A stretch of 64,000 nucleotides of DNA from Pseudomonas grandcourensis (GCF_039909015.1 NZ_CP150919.1:1960501-2024500); one strand, 5' to 3'. Positions 46,202 through 55,775 are shown, counted from the stretch's first letter. Numbers and translations are program-made. The notes: generated by a model not told the origin, from the sequence alone.

Positions 46202-47353
46202 ATGGCGACTGCGGCGCTCCCGTACTGGCGGCTCTCCAGTTTCTATCTGTTCTATTTCGCCTTGCTCGGTTCGACAGCGCCGTTCCTGGCGCTGTACTTC
46301 GATCACCTGGGTTTCAGCGCCGCGCGCATCGGCGAGCTGGTGGCGATCCCGATGCTGATGCGCTGCGTGGCGCCGAACATCTGGGGCTGGCTGGGCGACT
46401 ACACCGGTCGGCGGCTGGCCATCGTGCGCTTTGGCGCGGTGTGCACGCTGCTGACCTTTTCGCTGATTTTCGTCAGCAAGACCTACGCCTGGCTGGCGAT
46501 GGTCATGGCCTTGCATGCGTTCTTCTGGCACGCGGTGTTGCCGCAGTTCGAAGTCATCACCCTGGCGCACTTGCAGGGTCAGACCTCGCGCTACAGCCAG
46601 ATTCGCCTGTGGGGCTCGATCGGTTTCATCATCACCGTGGTCGCGCTGGGCCGTTTATTCGAATGGCTGAGCCTCGATATCTACCCGGCGGCGCTGGTGC
46701 TGATCATGGCCGGCATCGTGGTCAGCAGTTTGTGGGTGCCTAACGCGCAACCGATTCAGGGTGAACGGTTGACCGGGGAGGGATTCCTCCAGCAACTGCG
46801 CAGCCCCGGCGTGTTGGCGTTTTACGGTTGTGTGGCGTTGATGCAAATGAGCCACGGACCGTATTACACGTTCTTGACCTTGCACCTTGAGCGCCTGGGT
46901 TACAGCCGTGGCGTGATCGGCATGCTCTGGGCGGTCGGGGTGGTCGCCGAAGTTTTGATGTTTTTGGCCATGAGCAAGATCCTCGCGCGGTTTTCCCTGC
47001 GCCGGGTGCTGATGGCGAGTTTTCTGCTGGCGGCGTTGCGCTGGTTGCTGCTCGGGTCGTTGGCCGAATTTTTGTGGGTGCTGTTGTTTGCCCAGGTGCT
47101 GCACGCGGCGACATTCGGCAGCTTTCACGCCGCTGCCATTTCATTCGTGCAACGTAGCTTCGGTGCGCGCCAGCAAGGCCAGGGCCAAGCGCTGTATGCC
47201 GCATTGGCCGGCACCGGCGGTGCGTTGGGCGCGTTGTATTCCGGCTACAGCTGGAATGCCCTCGGCGCGGCATGGACCTTTAGTATTGCCAGTCTCGCAG
47301 CCGTCGCGGCTGCCGTTATCATTGCCACACGTATGCAAGAGGACAGGCCATGA
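46202..47353 (+). CDS. MFS transporter (HcaT-like)
   Basis: The 383-residue membrane protein has twelve predicted helices and the start of an MFS_1-like/HcaT-type permease: YWRLSSFYLFYFALLGSTAPFLALYFDHLGFSAARIGEL. The conserved loop RRLAIVRFGAV between helices 2 and 3 marks the MFS fold. HcaT-like transporters move aromatic acids or nucleosides, so a substrate cannot be set from sequence. The gene overlaps mtnB by four bases (ATGA), which suggests cotranscription with the methionine salvage genes and could imply a salvage-related substrate. Confidence 0.88.
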   Translation: MATAALPYWRLSSFYLFYFALLGSTAPFLALYFDHLGFSAARIGELVAIPMLMRCVAPNIWGWLGDYTGRRLAIVRFGAVCTLLTFSLIFVSKTYAWLAMVMALHAFFWHAVLPQFEVITLAHLQGQTSRYSQIRLWGSIGFIITVVALGRLFEWLSLDIYPAALVLIMAGIVVSSLWVPNAQPIQGERLTGEGFLQQLRSPGVLAFYGCVALMQMSHGPYYTFLTLHLERLGYSRGVIGMLWAVGVVAEVLMFLAMSKILARFSLRRVLMASFLLAALRWLLLGSLAEFLWVLLFAQVLHAATFGSFHAAAISFVQRSFGARQQGQGQALYAALAGTGGALGALYSGYSWNALGAAWTFSIASLAAVAAAVIIATRMQEDRP

Positions 47354-47970
47354 GCCTTACCCGTGAACAACTCGCCCAGGAAATCATCGACGCCGGGCGC
47401 TTTCTGTATGGTCGCGGCTGGTCGCCGGCCACCAGCAGCAATTACTCGACCCGCCTGTCGCCGACCGAAGCCTTGCTGACCGTGTCCGGCAAGCACAAGG
47501 GGCAACTGGGCATGGATGACGTGTTGGCCACCGACTTGTCGGGCAACAGCCTGGAACCGGGCAAGAAACCGTCCGCCGAAACCCTGCTGCACACCCAGCT
47601 CTACAGCTGGCGCCCGGAGATCGGTGCCGTGCTGCACACCCACTCGGTGAATGCCACCGTGCTGTCGCGCATGACGCCGCAAGACTTCATCGAGTTCGAA
47701 GACTACGAACTGCAAAAGGCCTTCAGCGGTGTGACGACCCACGAATCCCGGGTGCGGGTGCCGATTTTCGACAATGACCAGGACATTGCGCGCCTGGCCG
47801 CCAAGGTGCAGCCTTGGCTGGACGCCCATCCCGATTGTGTCGGCTACCTGATCCGTGGCCATGGCCTGTACACCTGGGGCGCGCGCATGAGCGATGCCCT
47901 GCGGCAGATCGAGGCCTTTGAATTTTTGTTCGAGTGCGAGTTGAAGGTGCGCTCGCTCTTTAAAGCATGA
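47350..47970 (+). CDS. mtnB: methylthioribulose-1-phosphate dehydratase
   Basis: The 206-residue protein is a class II aldolase-fold enzyme with zinc ligands in HTHSVN near residue 96-98 and His in IRGHGLYTWG near 165. It removes water from methylthioribulose-1-phosphate in the methionine salvage pathway. It is followed by MtnD and MtnC in the pathway order, and its start overlaps the transporter stop (ATGA). The length and the GRGWSPATSSNYSTRLSP start fit MtnB. Confidence 0.95.
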   Translation: MSLTREQLAQEIIDAGRFLYGRGWSPATSSNYSTRLSPTEALLTVSGKHKGQLGMDDVLATDLSGNSLEPGKKPSAETLLHTQLYSWRPEIGAVLHTHSVNATVLSRMTPQDFIEFEDYELQKAFSGVTTHESRVRVPIFDNDQDIARLAAKVQPWLDAHPDCVGYLIRGHGLYTWGARMSDALRQIEAFEFLFECELKVRSLFKA

Positions 47971-47990
47971 ACCGTTAAGGAGTTGCCCTG

Positions 47991-48536
47991 ATGAGCAGCC
48001 TGTCCGTCTATCACGTCTCCAGCCCTGAAATCCCCAACAAGGTGCTGACCCATTTCGAAGACATCGCCTCGACCCTGGCCGAGCAGGGCGTGCGTTTCGA
48101 CCGTTGGCAAGCGGCGGCAAAGATCCAGCCGGGCACCAGCCAGGAAGAAGTGATCGCCGCCTATCAAGAGCAAATCGACCAGCTGATGACCGAGCGCGGT
48201 TATGTCACAGTCGACGTGATCAGCCTCAGCAGCGATCACCCGCAAAAAGCCGAACTGCGTGCCAAGTTCCTCGACGAACATCGCCATGGCGAAGATGAAG
48301 TACGATTTTTCGTCGCCGGCCGTGGCCTGTTTACCCTGCACATCGACGATTACGTCTACGCGGTGCTGTGCGAGAAGAACGACCTGATCTCGGTTCCGGC
48401 TGGTACCAAACACTGGTTCGACATGGGCGAACATCCGCATTTCGTCGCGATCCGACTGTTCAACAACCCGGAAGGCTGGGTGGCCAATTTCACCGGCGAA
48501 GACATCGCCAGCCAATTCCCGCGCCTGGAGGACTGA
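47991..48536 (+). CDS. mtnD: acireductone dioxygenase
   Basis: The 181-residue cupin protein has the [19 protein letters not shown] motif at about 95-112, giving His96, His98 and Glu102, with a fourth metal ligand His in [10 protein letters not shown] near 142. It oxidises the acireductone of methionine salvage, giving the 2-keto acid precursor of methionine (iron form) or an off-pathway product (nickel form). AAGGAG lies just before ATG 47991. It lies between mtnB and mtnC in a compact operon. Confidence 0.96.
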   Translation: MSSLSVYHVSSPEIPNKVLTHFEDIASTLAEQGVRFDRWQAAAKIQPGTSQEEVIAAYQEQIDQLMTERGYVTVDVISLSSDHPQKAELRAKFLDEHRHGEDEVRFFVAGRGLFTLHIDDYVYAVLCEKNDLISVPAGTKHWFDMGEHPHFVAIRLFNNPEGWVANFTGEDIASQFPRLED

Positions 48537-48540
48537 GTCG

Positions 48541-49224
48541 ATGCCGATCAAAGCGATTCTCACCGACATCGAAGGCACCACCAGCGCGGTGAGTTTTGTG
48601 TTCGACGTGCTGTTCCCCTATGCCGCCAAACATCTGCCGGCGTTTGTTCGTCAGCAGGCCGAGCGCGCCGATGTGGCGGAGCAACTGGCTGCGGTGCGCC
48701 GCGACAGCAACGAACCGGACGCCGACGTCGAGCGGGTCATCGAGATCCTGTTGGGCTGGATCGCTGAAGACCGCAAGGCCACGCCGTTGAAAGCGTTGCA
48801 AGGCATGGTCTGGGAGCAGGGCTATCAGGCCGGGCAGTTGAAGGGGCACGTGTACCCGGACGCCGTTGAAGCGCTCAAGCGCTGGCATCAGGACGGATTT
48901 CAACTGTTTGTTTACTCGTCCGGTTCGATCCAGGCCCAGCGGTTGATCTTCGGTTGCTCGGAGGCGGGGGATTTGACGCCACTGTTCAGCGGCTATTTCG
49001 ATACCACTTCGGGCCCCAAGCGCGAGGCGCAGTCCTACGCCAACATCGCCCGGGCGATCAGCGTTGAGGCGGGGCAGATTCTGTTTCTGTCGGACATCGT
49101 CGAGGAACTCGACGCGGCGCGCACGGCGGGGATGGCTACGTGCGGGCTGGTTCGTGAGGGTGGAGAGCTGGTAGGACACGTCACGGTCGACAGCTTTGCG
49201 CGGATAAATCCTGCTGCCTTCTAA
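48541..49224 (+). CDS. mtnC: enolase-phosphatase E1
   Basis: The 227-residue HAD-superfamily protein begins [20 protein letters not shown], with DIEGTT as the modified HAD nucleophile motif, the [12 protein letters not shown] segment (motif II Ser) near 118 and [12 protein letters not shown] (motif IV) near 180. It catalyses enolisation and dephosphorylation of the diketopentyl phosphate in methionine salvage, the step between MtnB and MtnD. It begins four bases after mtnD stops. Length matches the family. Confidence 0.96.
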   Translation: MPIKAILTDIEGTTSAVSFVFDVLFPYAAKHLPAFVRQQAERADVAEQLAAVRRDSNEPDADVERVIEILLGWIAEDRKATPLKALQGMVWEQGYQAGQLKGHVYPDAVEALKRWHQDGFQLFVYSSGSIQAQRLIFGCSEAGDLTPLFSGYFDTTSGPKREAQSYANIARAISVEAGQILFLSDIVEELDAARTAGMATCGLVREGGELVGHVTVDSFARINPAAF

Positions 49225-49237
49225 GCACTACACAACA

Positions 49238-49328
49238 TGTAGGAGCGAGCCTGCTCGCGATTGCTGAGTGTCAGTCAACATCAATGTTGAATGACAGATC
49301 GCTATCGCGAGCAGGCTCGCTCCTACAG
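49238..49328. repeat. REPIN (GCGAGCAGGCTCGC type)
   Basis: Inverted pair TGTAGGAGCGAGCCTGCTCG... (49238-49260) and CGCGAGCAGGCTCGCTCCTACA (49306-49328), separated by an AT-richer centre containing a further ATCAACATTGAT-type dyad. It lies after mtnC and before the divergent DUF3509 gene. Confidence 0.85.
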
Positions 49329-49348
49329 TGTTTTTTCCACAATGTTTT

Positions 49349-49627
49349 TTACAGCGAATGATAGGTCGGCAGGGCAAACCGTTGCTGGCTCTGCAGCATG
49401 GAAATCTGTGGCAGTTCACTGGCTTGTTCGGCGAGGTCGCGGCGAATCGCGCTTATGACCCACGTCAGTTGGTCGCCATTGTGCAATTGCTGGTAGGAAA
49501 TCGAGCGCTTGAACACTTTGCCTTCGCCGCCGCTCAGGGTCAGCAGGATCCCACCGTCAGGACGAGCCTGGGTGGTGACTTCGAAGTTGGAGAACAGGGA
49601 CGAAAATTTTTCCTGAATCAAGTTCAT
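49349..49627 (-). CDS. DUF3509 protein
   Basis: From ATG 49627 (GGAG nine bases upstream) the gene encodes a 92-residue protein: MNLIQEKFSSLFSNFEVTTQ, GGILLTLSGGEGKVFKRSISYQQLHNGDQLTWVISAIRRDLAEQ. This matches the Pseudomonas-specific DUF3509 family as I remember it; function unknown. Longer upstream frames on this strand contain nonsense-like composition. It lies between two unrelated units and opposite to the acyl-CoA synthetase. Confidence 0.75.
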   Translation of the reverse strand: MNLIQEKFSSLFSNFEVTTQARPDGGILLTLSGGEGKVFKRSISYQQLHNGDQLTWVISAIRRDLAEQASELPQISMLQSQQRFALPTYHSL

Positions 49628-49994
49628 GTCTTTCAGCTCCGTTGGCGCTTGAATGGCAAGCATACGGAGAGGGTTGCAGTGATTGTGCCAGCCTTGGCTG
49701 ATTATAAATAACCTTATAAAACAATTAGTTAGTATCTTTAGTGATTTTTGCTTTCGTGCATTCTGCATGAACGGCCATCGTGCATCCTGCATTTTGCGAG
49801 GTCGCTCGGCGCTTCGATGGAACCATTGCGTGTGCGGGGGTTCAGGATCGTCCCGCATCACAGCGGATCAGATCGCAGATCAAGATCGCGGATACAAAAC
49901 ATTTCAAAAACCGCGTGTACAGCTCAAGAACCGTTGACGTATTTTCGGGCTCAGTCATCGCAGCCCGACAATAAAAAGATCGAACGGGAGCAAC
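49628..49994. other. intergenic region before the acyl-CoA synthetase
   Basis: No gene supported. The AT-rich middle (TTATAAATAACCTTATAAAACAATTAG) is likely promoter DNA for one or both divergent genes. GGGAG before ATG 49995 serves the acyl-CoA synthetase. Confidence 0.5.
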
Positions 49995-51833
49995 ATGAGT
50001 CGCACGTCGAACGACACGATTACCTGGGGCATGATGCTCCGCAAGCTGCCTTCCATTGCCAAGGCCATCCCCCGGGTGGTGAAGGGCATGAAGGCCGCCA
50101 ACGTCAAGGACCCGACCCAAGCGTGTGGTTTGGGCTGGAGTTTCGAGCAAGCCACGTTGCGCAACCCGGATGGTCCGGCGCTGTTGCAAGGCGACGTAAC
50201 GCTCAGTTACTCCGAGGTCAACCAATGGGCCAATCGCATCGCCCATCACCTGATCGGCCAAGGCATCGGCAAGGGCGATGTGGTGGCGGTCTTCATCGAG
50301 AACCGCCCGGAACTGCTGGTGACGATTCTGGCGGTGGCCAAGGTCGGCGCGATCAGTGCGCTGCTCAATACCTCGCAGACCCGCGATACCCTGGTGCACA
50401 GTGTGAATCTGGTGGCGCCGGTGGCGATCATTGTCGGTGAGGAACTGGTCCCGGCGTACCTGGCGGTGCGTGATCGGGTGTCGATCAAGGCCGACCGAAC
50501 CTGGTTTGTCGCCGATCAGGACACCTCTCGTCAACCGGGTATCGCGCCTGAAGGTTTCATCAACCTGATGACCGTCAGTCTCGATGACGCCAGTGACAAC
50601 CCGGCCAGCAGCCGGCAGATTTTCTTCGACGATCCCTGCTTTTATATCTACACCTCGGGCACCACGGGGCTGCCCAAGGCCGGCGTGTTCAAGCACGGAC
50701 GCTGGATGCGCAGCTCGGCGAGCTTCGGCATGATCGCCCTGGACATGCGCCCCGACGATGTCGTCTATTGCACCTTGCCGCTGTACCACGCCACGGGCCT
50801 TTGCGTGTGCTGGGGTTCGGCCGTCAGCGGTGCCAGCGGGTTCGCTATCCGCCGCAAATTCAGCGCCAGTCAGTTCTGGAACGACGCGCGCAAGTACCGG
50901 GCGACCACCATCGGTTATGTCGGCGAACTGTGCCGCTACCTGGTCGATCAACCGCTCTGCGCCGACGACAGCCGGCACGATGTGAAGAAAATGATCGGCA
51001 ACGGCTTGCGTCCCGGCGCCTGGTACGAGTTCAAGACTCGCTTTGCGGTGAATCACATCTGCGAGCTGTACGCCGCCAGCGACGGCAACATCGGTTTCAC
51101 CAACATTCTCAATTTCGACAATACCATCGGTTTTTCCCTGATGTCCTGGGAGCTGGTCGCGTACGACCATGACAGCGGCGCGCCGATTCGTCAGGCCAAT
51201 GGCCTGATGCGTAAGGTCGCCAAGGGCGAGCAGGGGTTGTTGCTGGCAAAAATCGACGACAAGGCTCCGCTGGATGGCTACACCGATCCGCAGAAAACCG
51301 CCAAGGTCGTACTTGAGGATGTGTTCGAAAAGGGCGACCGCTACTTCAACACCGGCGACTTGTTGCGCAACATCGGTTTTGGGCATGCGCAGTTTGTCGA
51401 CCGCCTAGGCGACACTTACCGCTGGAAGGGCGAAAACGTCTCGACCACGGAGGTCGAAAACATCCTCCTGCAACACCCGCTTATTTCCGAAGCCGTGGCC
51501 TATGGCGTGGAAATCCGCAACACCAATGGCCGGGCCGGGATGGCGGCGATCACTCCCGCCGAATCCCTGGCAACCCTGGACTTCAGTGAGTTGCTGGCCT
51601 TCGCCCGCGAGCAAATGCCGGCCTATGCAGTGCCGTTGTTCCTGCGGGTAAAAGTGAAAATGGAAACCACCGGGACGTTCAAATATCAGAAGACCCGACT
51701 CAAGGACGAGGCCTTCGACCCGGGTAAAACCGGCGATGACCCGATCTATGCCTGGCTGCCGGGGACGCAGACTTACGTGCAGGTCACGGAGCAGTTGTTG
51801 TCCGACATTCACGGCGGCAAGTACCGCTATTGA
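49995..51833 (+). CDS. long-chain acyl-CoA synthetase (FATP-like)
   Basis: The 612-residue protein is an AMP-forming ligase. P-loop-like motif YIYTSGTTGLPKAG lies near residue 218, the CTLPLYHATGLCVC segment near 258, and the YFNTGDLLRNIGFGHAQFVDRLGDTYRWKGENVSTTEVEN hinge block near 455. The sequence is closer to the FATP / very-long-chain synthetases than to FadD: it has the characteristic 'GRAGMAAI' following the hinge. It would activate fatty acids to CoA esters at the inner face of the membrane. Start ATG 49995 follows GGGAGCA. Confidence 0.9.
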   Translation: MSRTSNDTITWGMMLRKLPSIAKAIPRVVKGMKAANVKDPTQACGLGWSFEQATLRNPDGPALLQGDVTLSYSEVNQWANRIAHHLIGQGIGKGDVVAVFIENRPELLVTILAVAKVGAISALLNTSQTRDTLVHSVNLVAPVAIIVGEELVPAYLAVRDRVSIKADRTWFVADQDTSRQPGIAPEGFINLMTVSLDDASDNPASSRQIFFDDPCFYIYTSGTTGLPKAGVFKHGRWMRSSASFGMIALDMRPDDVVYCTLPLYHATGLCVCWGSAVSGASGFAIRRKFSASQFWNDARKYRATTIGYVGELCRYLVDQPLCADDSRHDVKKMIGNGLRPGAWYEFKTRFAVNHICELYAASDGNIGFTNILNFDNTIGFSLMSWELVAYDHDSGAPIRQANGLMRKVAKGEQGLLLAKIDDKAPLDGYTDPQKTAKVVLEDVFEKGDRYFNTGDLLRNIGFGHAQFVDRLGDTYRWKGENVSTTEVENILLQHPLISEAVAYGVEIRNTNGRAGMAAITPAESLATLDFSELLAFAREQMPAYAVPLFLRVKVKMETTGTFKYQKTRLKDEAFDPGKTGDDPIYAWLPGTQTYVQVTEQLLSDIHGGKYRY

Positions 51834-51930
51834 ATCTGGCTATGGCGGCCCATGAGAAAAAACAAGTGACAGTGCCGGGGGCGCTCGGGAAACTGTCGGC
51901 TTTTACGAATGACAGAAAAGGGAGTGCCCA

Positions 51931-52449
51931 ATGTCAGACAAAAGCCGCCAGATGACCCCCGAAGAAGCCGCCGAATTCACCGAACAGGTATTCAACAAGG
52001 CACGGGAGGGCGATGCGGCAATGATGGCCGCGCTGCTGACCAAGGGTTTGCCGCCGAACCTGCGTAACCACAAGGGCGATACCCTGCTGATGCTGGCCGC
52101 GTATCACGGTCATGTGGACACGGTAAAAGTCCTGCTGGAGCACAAGGCCGACCCGGAGATCCGTAACGACAACGGCCAGAGCCCGATTGCCGGCGCCGCC
52201 TTCAAGGGCGACCTGGCGGTAATCAAGGCCTTGGTCGATGGCGGCGCCCAGGTTGAAGGCTCGTCCTTCGATGGCCGCACGGCGCTGATGATGGCGGCGA
52301 TGTTTAACCGCGTCGAAGTGGTCGATTACCTGATCAGCAAGGGCGCCGACCCGAAAGCCAAGGACGCCAATGGCATCACCGCGTTGGAAGCGGCTAAAAC
52401 CATGGGCGCTTCCGATACCGTTGCGCAGCTTGAGAAGCTGATTGGCTGA
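51931..52449 (+). CDS. ankyrin repeat protein
   Basis: The 172-residue protein has an N-terminal helix and then about four ankyrin repeats: NHKGDTLLMLAAYHGHVDTVKVLLEHKADPEIRND, NGQSPIAGAAFKGDLAVIKALVDGGAQVEG, FDGRTALMMAAMFNRVEVVDYLISKGADPKAKD and NGITALEAAKTMG. It is a soluble binding protein; small ankyrin proteins of this length in pseudomonads partner with enzymes such as catalase, but no partner is next door here. AAAGGGAG precedes ATG 51931. Confidence 0.9.
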   Translation: MSDKSRQMTPEEAAEFTEQVFNKAREGDAAMMAALLTKGLPPNLRNHKGDTLLMLAAYHGHVDTVKVLLEHKADPEIRNDNGQSPIAGAAFKGDLAVIKALVDGGAQVEGSSFDGRTALMMAAMFNRVEVVDYLISKGADPKAKDANGITALEAAKTMGASDTVAQLEKLIG

Positions 52450-52455
52450 TTGCTT

Positions 52456-52534
52456 AAAAAGATCGCAGCCTTCGGCAGCTCCTACAGGCTTACACCACTC
52501 AATGTAGAGGCTGCCGAAGGCTGCGATCTTTTTT
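52456..52534. repeat. inverted repeat, terminator-capable
   Basis: Long arms AAAAAGATCGCAGCCTTC... (52456-52479) and the complementary ...GAAGGCTGCGATCTTTTTT (52510-52534) with an inner CTCCTACAGG part. This GATCGCAGCCTTCGGCAGC element is a second REP family of Pseudomonas, and its A and T tracts also make it a bidirectional terminator after the ankyrin gene. Confidence 0.75.
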
Positions 52535-52603
52535 GGGCATTCGAATCTATCCTTGCGGTATCCTTCGCGCCCTCAAAATTCACCTCGCTACAGGATCCTC
52601 CCC

Positions 52604-53134
52604 ATGAAAGTCGCACTCGTCGAACTCATCAGCAAAATCAGCTCCGGGTGCATGGGCGAAGACGAAATCCTCAAGGTCGCGGACGAAGCGGCCCGGGCCT
52701 ACGCTGATCCTGAGACTTTTCTGACAGCCAATCCGGACATCAACTACGACGAAACCTTCCCGATCCCGCTGGGTGAGTGGGTGGTGGTCGGCAGCCTGCC
52801 GGAAACGGTGCTGTTCCAGGCTGACACCTACATGGACCTGTTCGCGCAGATCGTCGCCTCGTTCGGCCCGGGTGTGGAGTTCAATCTCAAGCCCAAGCAA
52901 CTGGCCAAGACCGAAGCCCTGACCGCGCTCAACCGCATCCAGGTGCAGATGAGCAGCATGAACAAGGAAAACGGTGGTTACACACTGGTGAACTTCAGCC
53001 AGTTGCTCGATGACGAGTTGCAGGTGGTCCTGGTCTACGGCAATGACGTGCCACGGGTGCTGGAATTGTGCGCAGAAGTCGGCATCGCAGCCGCGCCATC
53101 CCTGGAAACCCTGAAAGTGGCGATCCACGTCTGA
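52604..53134 (+). CDS. unknown protein
   Basis: The 176-residue protein starts at ATG 52604 (MKVALVELISKISSGCMGED), just after CCTCCCC. It is acidic, alpha/beta in composition, with LGEWVVVGSLPETVLFQADTYMDLFAQIVASFG and NRIQVQMSSMNKENGGYTLVNFSQLLDDELQ. No catalytic motif, signal or membrane segment is visible. It lies alone between a REP element and the PLDc_N-like gene. I do not recognise the family. Confidence 0.75.
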   Translation: MKVALVELISKISSGCMGEDEILKVADEAARAYADPETFLTANPDINYDETFPIPLGEWVVVGSLPETVLFQADTYMDLFAQIVASFGPGVEFNLKPKQLAKTEALTALNRIQVQMSSMNKENGGYTLVNFSQLLDDELQVVLVYGNDVPRVLELCAEVGIAAAPSLETLKVAIHV

Positions 53135-53214
53135 TCCAGACACTGTCAATAAAAAGGAATCCTCGCGACGACCGTCTATCCTGAGGGGGCATATCACTCT
53201 TTGGGAGCGTCACC

Positions 53215-53406
53215 ATGGGTTCCACGTTCAACAGCCTGGTTGCCTTGATCATTTTTGTCCTGGACATCTGGGCCATCATCAACGTCTTCAAAAGTAGCGC
53301 CGAGACCGGGATGAAAATCATCTGGGTACTGCTGATCGCGCTGTTGCCGGTGCTGGGACTGATCATCTGGGCCATCGCCGGACCACGGGGCAACGTCAAA
53401 CTCTGA
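53215..53406 (+). CDS. PLDc_N-type small membrane protein
   Basis: The 63-residue protein has two hydrophobic helices (about residues 6-26 and 36-56) with AETGMKIIWVLLIALLPVLGLIIWAIAGPRG, the hallmark of the 'phospholipase D N-terminal-like' (PLDc_N) family. Here it stands alone, without a phospholipase. GGGAGCG precedes ATG 53215. Such proteins are inner-membrane and of unknown function, sometimes immunity- or stress-related. It lies upstream of speE. Confidence 0.87.
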   Translation: MGSTFNSLVALIIFVLDIWAIINVFKSSAETGMKIIWVLLIALLPVLGLIIWAIAGPRGNVKL

Positions 53407-53566
53407 ACAGGCGACACGGAACCTGTGGGTACTTCGATGACGAAGGTTCGACCTGTCATGTTCCGCGACGTAGAATGCGCGCCTTTCCCGGTCAATCGAG
53501 ACACTCGATTGACCATCATGGGCGGGTAACCGTCCGTTGCCACCCGCATTCATCGGAGCACTTCCC

Positions 53567-54442
53567 ATGAGCAACACCACGACCAGCGACTACCTGGAAA
53601 CCCTCTACGAAGGCTACGGCCAGCGTTTTCGCATGGAAAAACTGCTGCACGAAGTGCGCACCGAGCACCAGCACCTGGTGATCTTCGAGAACCCGCGCAT
53701 GGGCCGTGTGATGGCGCTGGACGGCGTGATCCAGACCACCGAAGCCGACGAATTCATCTACCACGAAATGCTGACCCACGTGCCGATCCTGGCACACGGC
53801 GCTGCCAAGCGCGTGCTGATCATCGGCGGTGGCGACGGCGGCATGCTGCGTGAAGTGGCCAAGCACCGCAGTGTCGAGCACATCACCATGGTCGAGATCG
53901 ACGGCACCGTGGTCGACATGTGCAAGGAATTCCTGCCGAACCACTCCAAGGGCGCGTTCGATGATCCACGCCTGAACCTGGTGATCGACGACGGCATGCG
54001 TTTCGTCGCCACCACCACTGAAAAGTTCGACGTGATCATTTCCGACTCCACCGACCCGATCGGACCGGGTGAAGTGCTGTTCTCGGAAAACTTCTACCAG
54101 GCCTGCCACCGTTGCCTGAACGAAGGCGGCATCCTGGTGACCCAGAACGGTACGCCGTTCATGCAGATCGAAGAAGTGAAGACCACCGCCGGTCGCCTGC
54201 GCAGCCTGTTCCCCGACTGGCACTTCTATCAGGCCGCTGTGCCGACCTACATCGGTGGCTCGATGACCTTCGCCTGGGGCGCCACCAATACCGCCTATCG
54301 CAAGTTGTCCCGCGAAACCCTGCAACAGCGCTTCACGGGCAGCGGCATCGTCACCCGCTACTACAATCCAGAAATCCACATCGGCGCCTTCGCCTTGCCG
54401 CAATACGTGTTGCAGGCGGTGAACAAGCCAAGCAACGACTAA
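53567..54442 (+). CDS. speE: spermidine synthase
   Basis: The 291-residue protein begins [21 protein letters not shown] and has [18 protein letters not shown] near residue 86 (decarboxy-AdoMet binding), [13 protein letters not shown] near 163, and [14 protein letters not shown] near 225. It transfers an aminopropyl group from decarboxylated S-adenosylmethionine to putrescine. The product 5'-methylthioadenosine is the substrate of methionine salvage, so its position near mtnB-mtnD-mtnC makes sense. GGAG lies eight bases before ATG 53567. Confidence 0.96.
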   Translation: MSNTTTSDYLETLYEGYGQRFRMEKLLHEVRTEHQHLVIFENPRMGRVMALDGVIQTTEADEFIYHEMLTHVPILAHGAAKRVLIIGGGDGGMLREVAKHRSVEHITMVEIDGTVVDMCKEFLPNHSKGAFDDPRLNLVIDDGMRFVATTTEKFDVIISDSTDPIGPGEVLFSENFYQACHRCLNEGGILVTQNGTPFMQIEEVKTTAGRLRSLFPDWHFYQAAVPTYIGGSMTFAWGATNTAYRKLSRETLQQRFTGSGIVTRYYNPEIHIGAFALPQYVLQAVNKPSND

Positions 54443-54448
54443 AACCCT

Positions 54449-54476
54449 GTAGGAGCGAGCCTGCTCGCTCCTACAT
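54449..54476. repeat. single short REP palindrome
   Basis: TGTAGGAGCGAGCCTGCTCGCTCCTACA at 54449-54476 is a perfect palindrome apart from the centre, the two REP arms being fused head to head without a spacer. Confidence 0.85.
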
Positions 54477-54618
54477 GGATTGCGCTCGACGCAATGGCAG
54501 TGGGTGTTGTGAGTCTTTGATTACATCCGCCGACCTATGTAATACGGTGGAACAATTAGCCAGCTAACAGGTCGAGATAGAGGTAGGCCCATTCATGGGT
54601 TTTATCGAGGAGGCACCA

Positions 54619-54852
54619 ATGCAAAAGTGGAAAGTCACTTTCGTGGATGATCATGGCGAAACCATCAACGAAGTCTTTGAGTGCATCGAACGCCCGGACT
54701 ACGAGCACGCCGCCAAGCTCATCAAGGCCCGGCTTCTCCCTGTCGCCGCCGAACTGGATCTGAACGATCTGGAAGGGCGGACCGCCGATGCGTGCGTCAA
54801 AGAGCTCAAGTCCCAGAACAGCATTCAAATCCTCGGCATTGCTCCAATCTGA
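54619..54852 (+). CDS. unknown small protein
   Basis: ATG 54619 follows GAGGAGG closely (spacing five). The 77-residue acidic protein (MQKWKVTFVDDHGETINEVF) has alternating hydrophobic residues in its first 25 positions and a helical end. It is one of many small conserved cytoplasmic proteins in Pseudomonas with no known role. The longer frame from 54595 includes the ribosome-binding site itself and is rejected. Confidence 0.7.
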   Translation: MQKWKVTFVDDHGETINEVFECIERPDYEHAAKLIKARLLPVAAELDLNDLEGRTADACVKELKSQNSIQILGIAPI

Positions 54853-55062
54853 ACCACACCTGTCGCATTCACATCCAGGCCTTGGCAGAGGCTCTATCTT
54901 GAGGCTACTCTGCAAGCGAGATCAGCGAATGAATCGCTAAGGTCTGGTCTTGTCAGCTCCATGCTTGTTTCCCGCCGGCACATCGGTTGCCGTCGCTCGC
55001 GCTGTTCGGTTGCGGGTGAGGGAGTACGGAAAGTCTATCCATCGTTTTGAGGAGGACGTTTC

Positions 55063-55407
55063 ATGAGCACAGCCTATCAAGAAGACATCAGCAGCAGCGT
55101 GCTGCGCCGCATGAAAGAAGGCGGTTTTGACTTTTCGCGGTTTCATCCCATCGAGTTCTACGCCATTTTCCCGGACGAGGAGCGGGCACGCAGGGCGGCA
55201 GGTCATTTCCACCGTGGTGAATCCCTGGATGCGCAAATCAGTGTGCGTGACGACGGTGCCTGGGCGCTGGAGTTGTGCAAGGTCATGTATGCCACCTACG
55301 ACGATATCGGCGACTTCGAACAGGGTTTCGAAGCAGTGGTCGAGCCTCTGGGCGGCATTATCGAAGGCTGGGGTGTGAAACAGGAGGTACGAGGGCGACT
55401 CGCATAA
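55063..55407 (+). CDS. RraB-family protein
   Basis: The 114-residue protein matches the regulator of ribonuclease E activity B family: KEGGFDFSRFHPIEFYAIFPDEERARRAAGHFHRGE, then WALELCKVMYATYDDIGDFEQGFEAVVEPLGGIIEGWGVKQE. RraB binds RNase E and lowers its activity, mainly during stress. GAGGAGGA precedes ATG 55063. It lies alone, followed by a terminator-like hairpin. Confidence 0.88.
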   Translation: MSTAYQEDISSSVLRRMKEGGFDFSRFHPIEFYAIFPDEERARRAAGHFHRGESLDAQISVRDDGAWALELCKVMYATYDDIGDFEQGFEAVVEPLGGIIEGWGVKQEVRGRLA

Positions 55408-55434
55408 CCTTATGAACAGTGACAACCAGCAATG

Positions 55435-55463
55435 ACGGCTGACCTTCGGGTTGGCCGTTTTCA
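55435..55463 (+). terminator. terminator after the RraB-like gene
   Basis: ACGGCTGACC and GGTTGGCCGT (55435-55444, about 55450-55459) pair with one mismatch around TTCGG and are followed by TTTTC. Confidence 0.6.
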
Positions 55464-55656
55464 TTTGTGGGCGTTGGACACCAACAAAAAAAAGCCGCCA
55501 GGGCAGGCGACTAAAAGGGAAGTTCGGTGAGCTTTTCAGCGAATGCGTGGATTATCCGCACCCGTTGCCGGGCAGTGAAATCAACTCTGACTATGCTGGT
55601 GATAGGCGACCACCACGCCTTGCAATGAAGCGGGGGCGATCAGGTTGGGGCATTTA

Positions 55657-55675
55657 CCGCACAGGATTGGTGCGG
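55657..55675. promoter_or_regulatory. NtrC-like enhancer dyad
   Basis: CCGCACAGGATTGGTGCGG (55657-55675) contains GCAC-N6-GGTGC, the core of the NtrC site at glnA (TGCACTAAAATGGTGCA), within a longer imperfect palindrome. It is about 85 bases upstream of the expected start of transcription from the sigma-54 promoter at 55726. Confidence 0.65.
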
Positions 55676-55725
55676 TGAGTGCGCGTTGATTATCCAACCG
55701 ATTGAAATTTAAGCGTTTATGCCGA

Positions 55726-55740
55726 TGGCACGGGCCTTGC
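55726..55740 (+). promoter_or_regulatory. sigma-54 (RpoN) promoter
   Basis: TGGCACGGGCCTTGC matches the -24/-12 consensus TGGCACG-N4-TTGC exactly. The ATP-grasp gene starts 35 bases downstream. Together with the NtrC-like dyad this suggests nitrogen-limitation control of the operon. Confidence 0.82.
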
Positions 55741-55775
55741 GAAGGTCTGGACGTCCGAGTGACAAGGAGTACGGC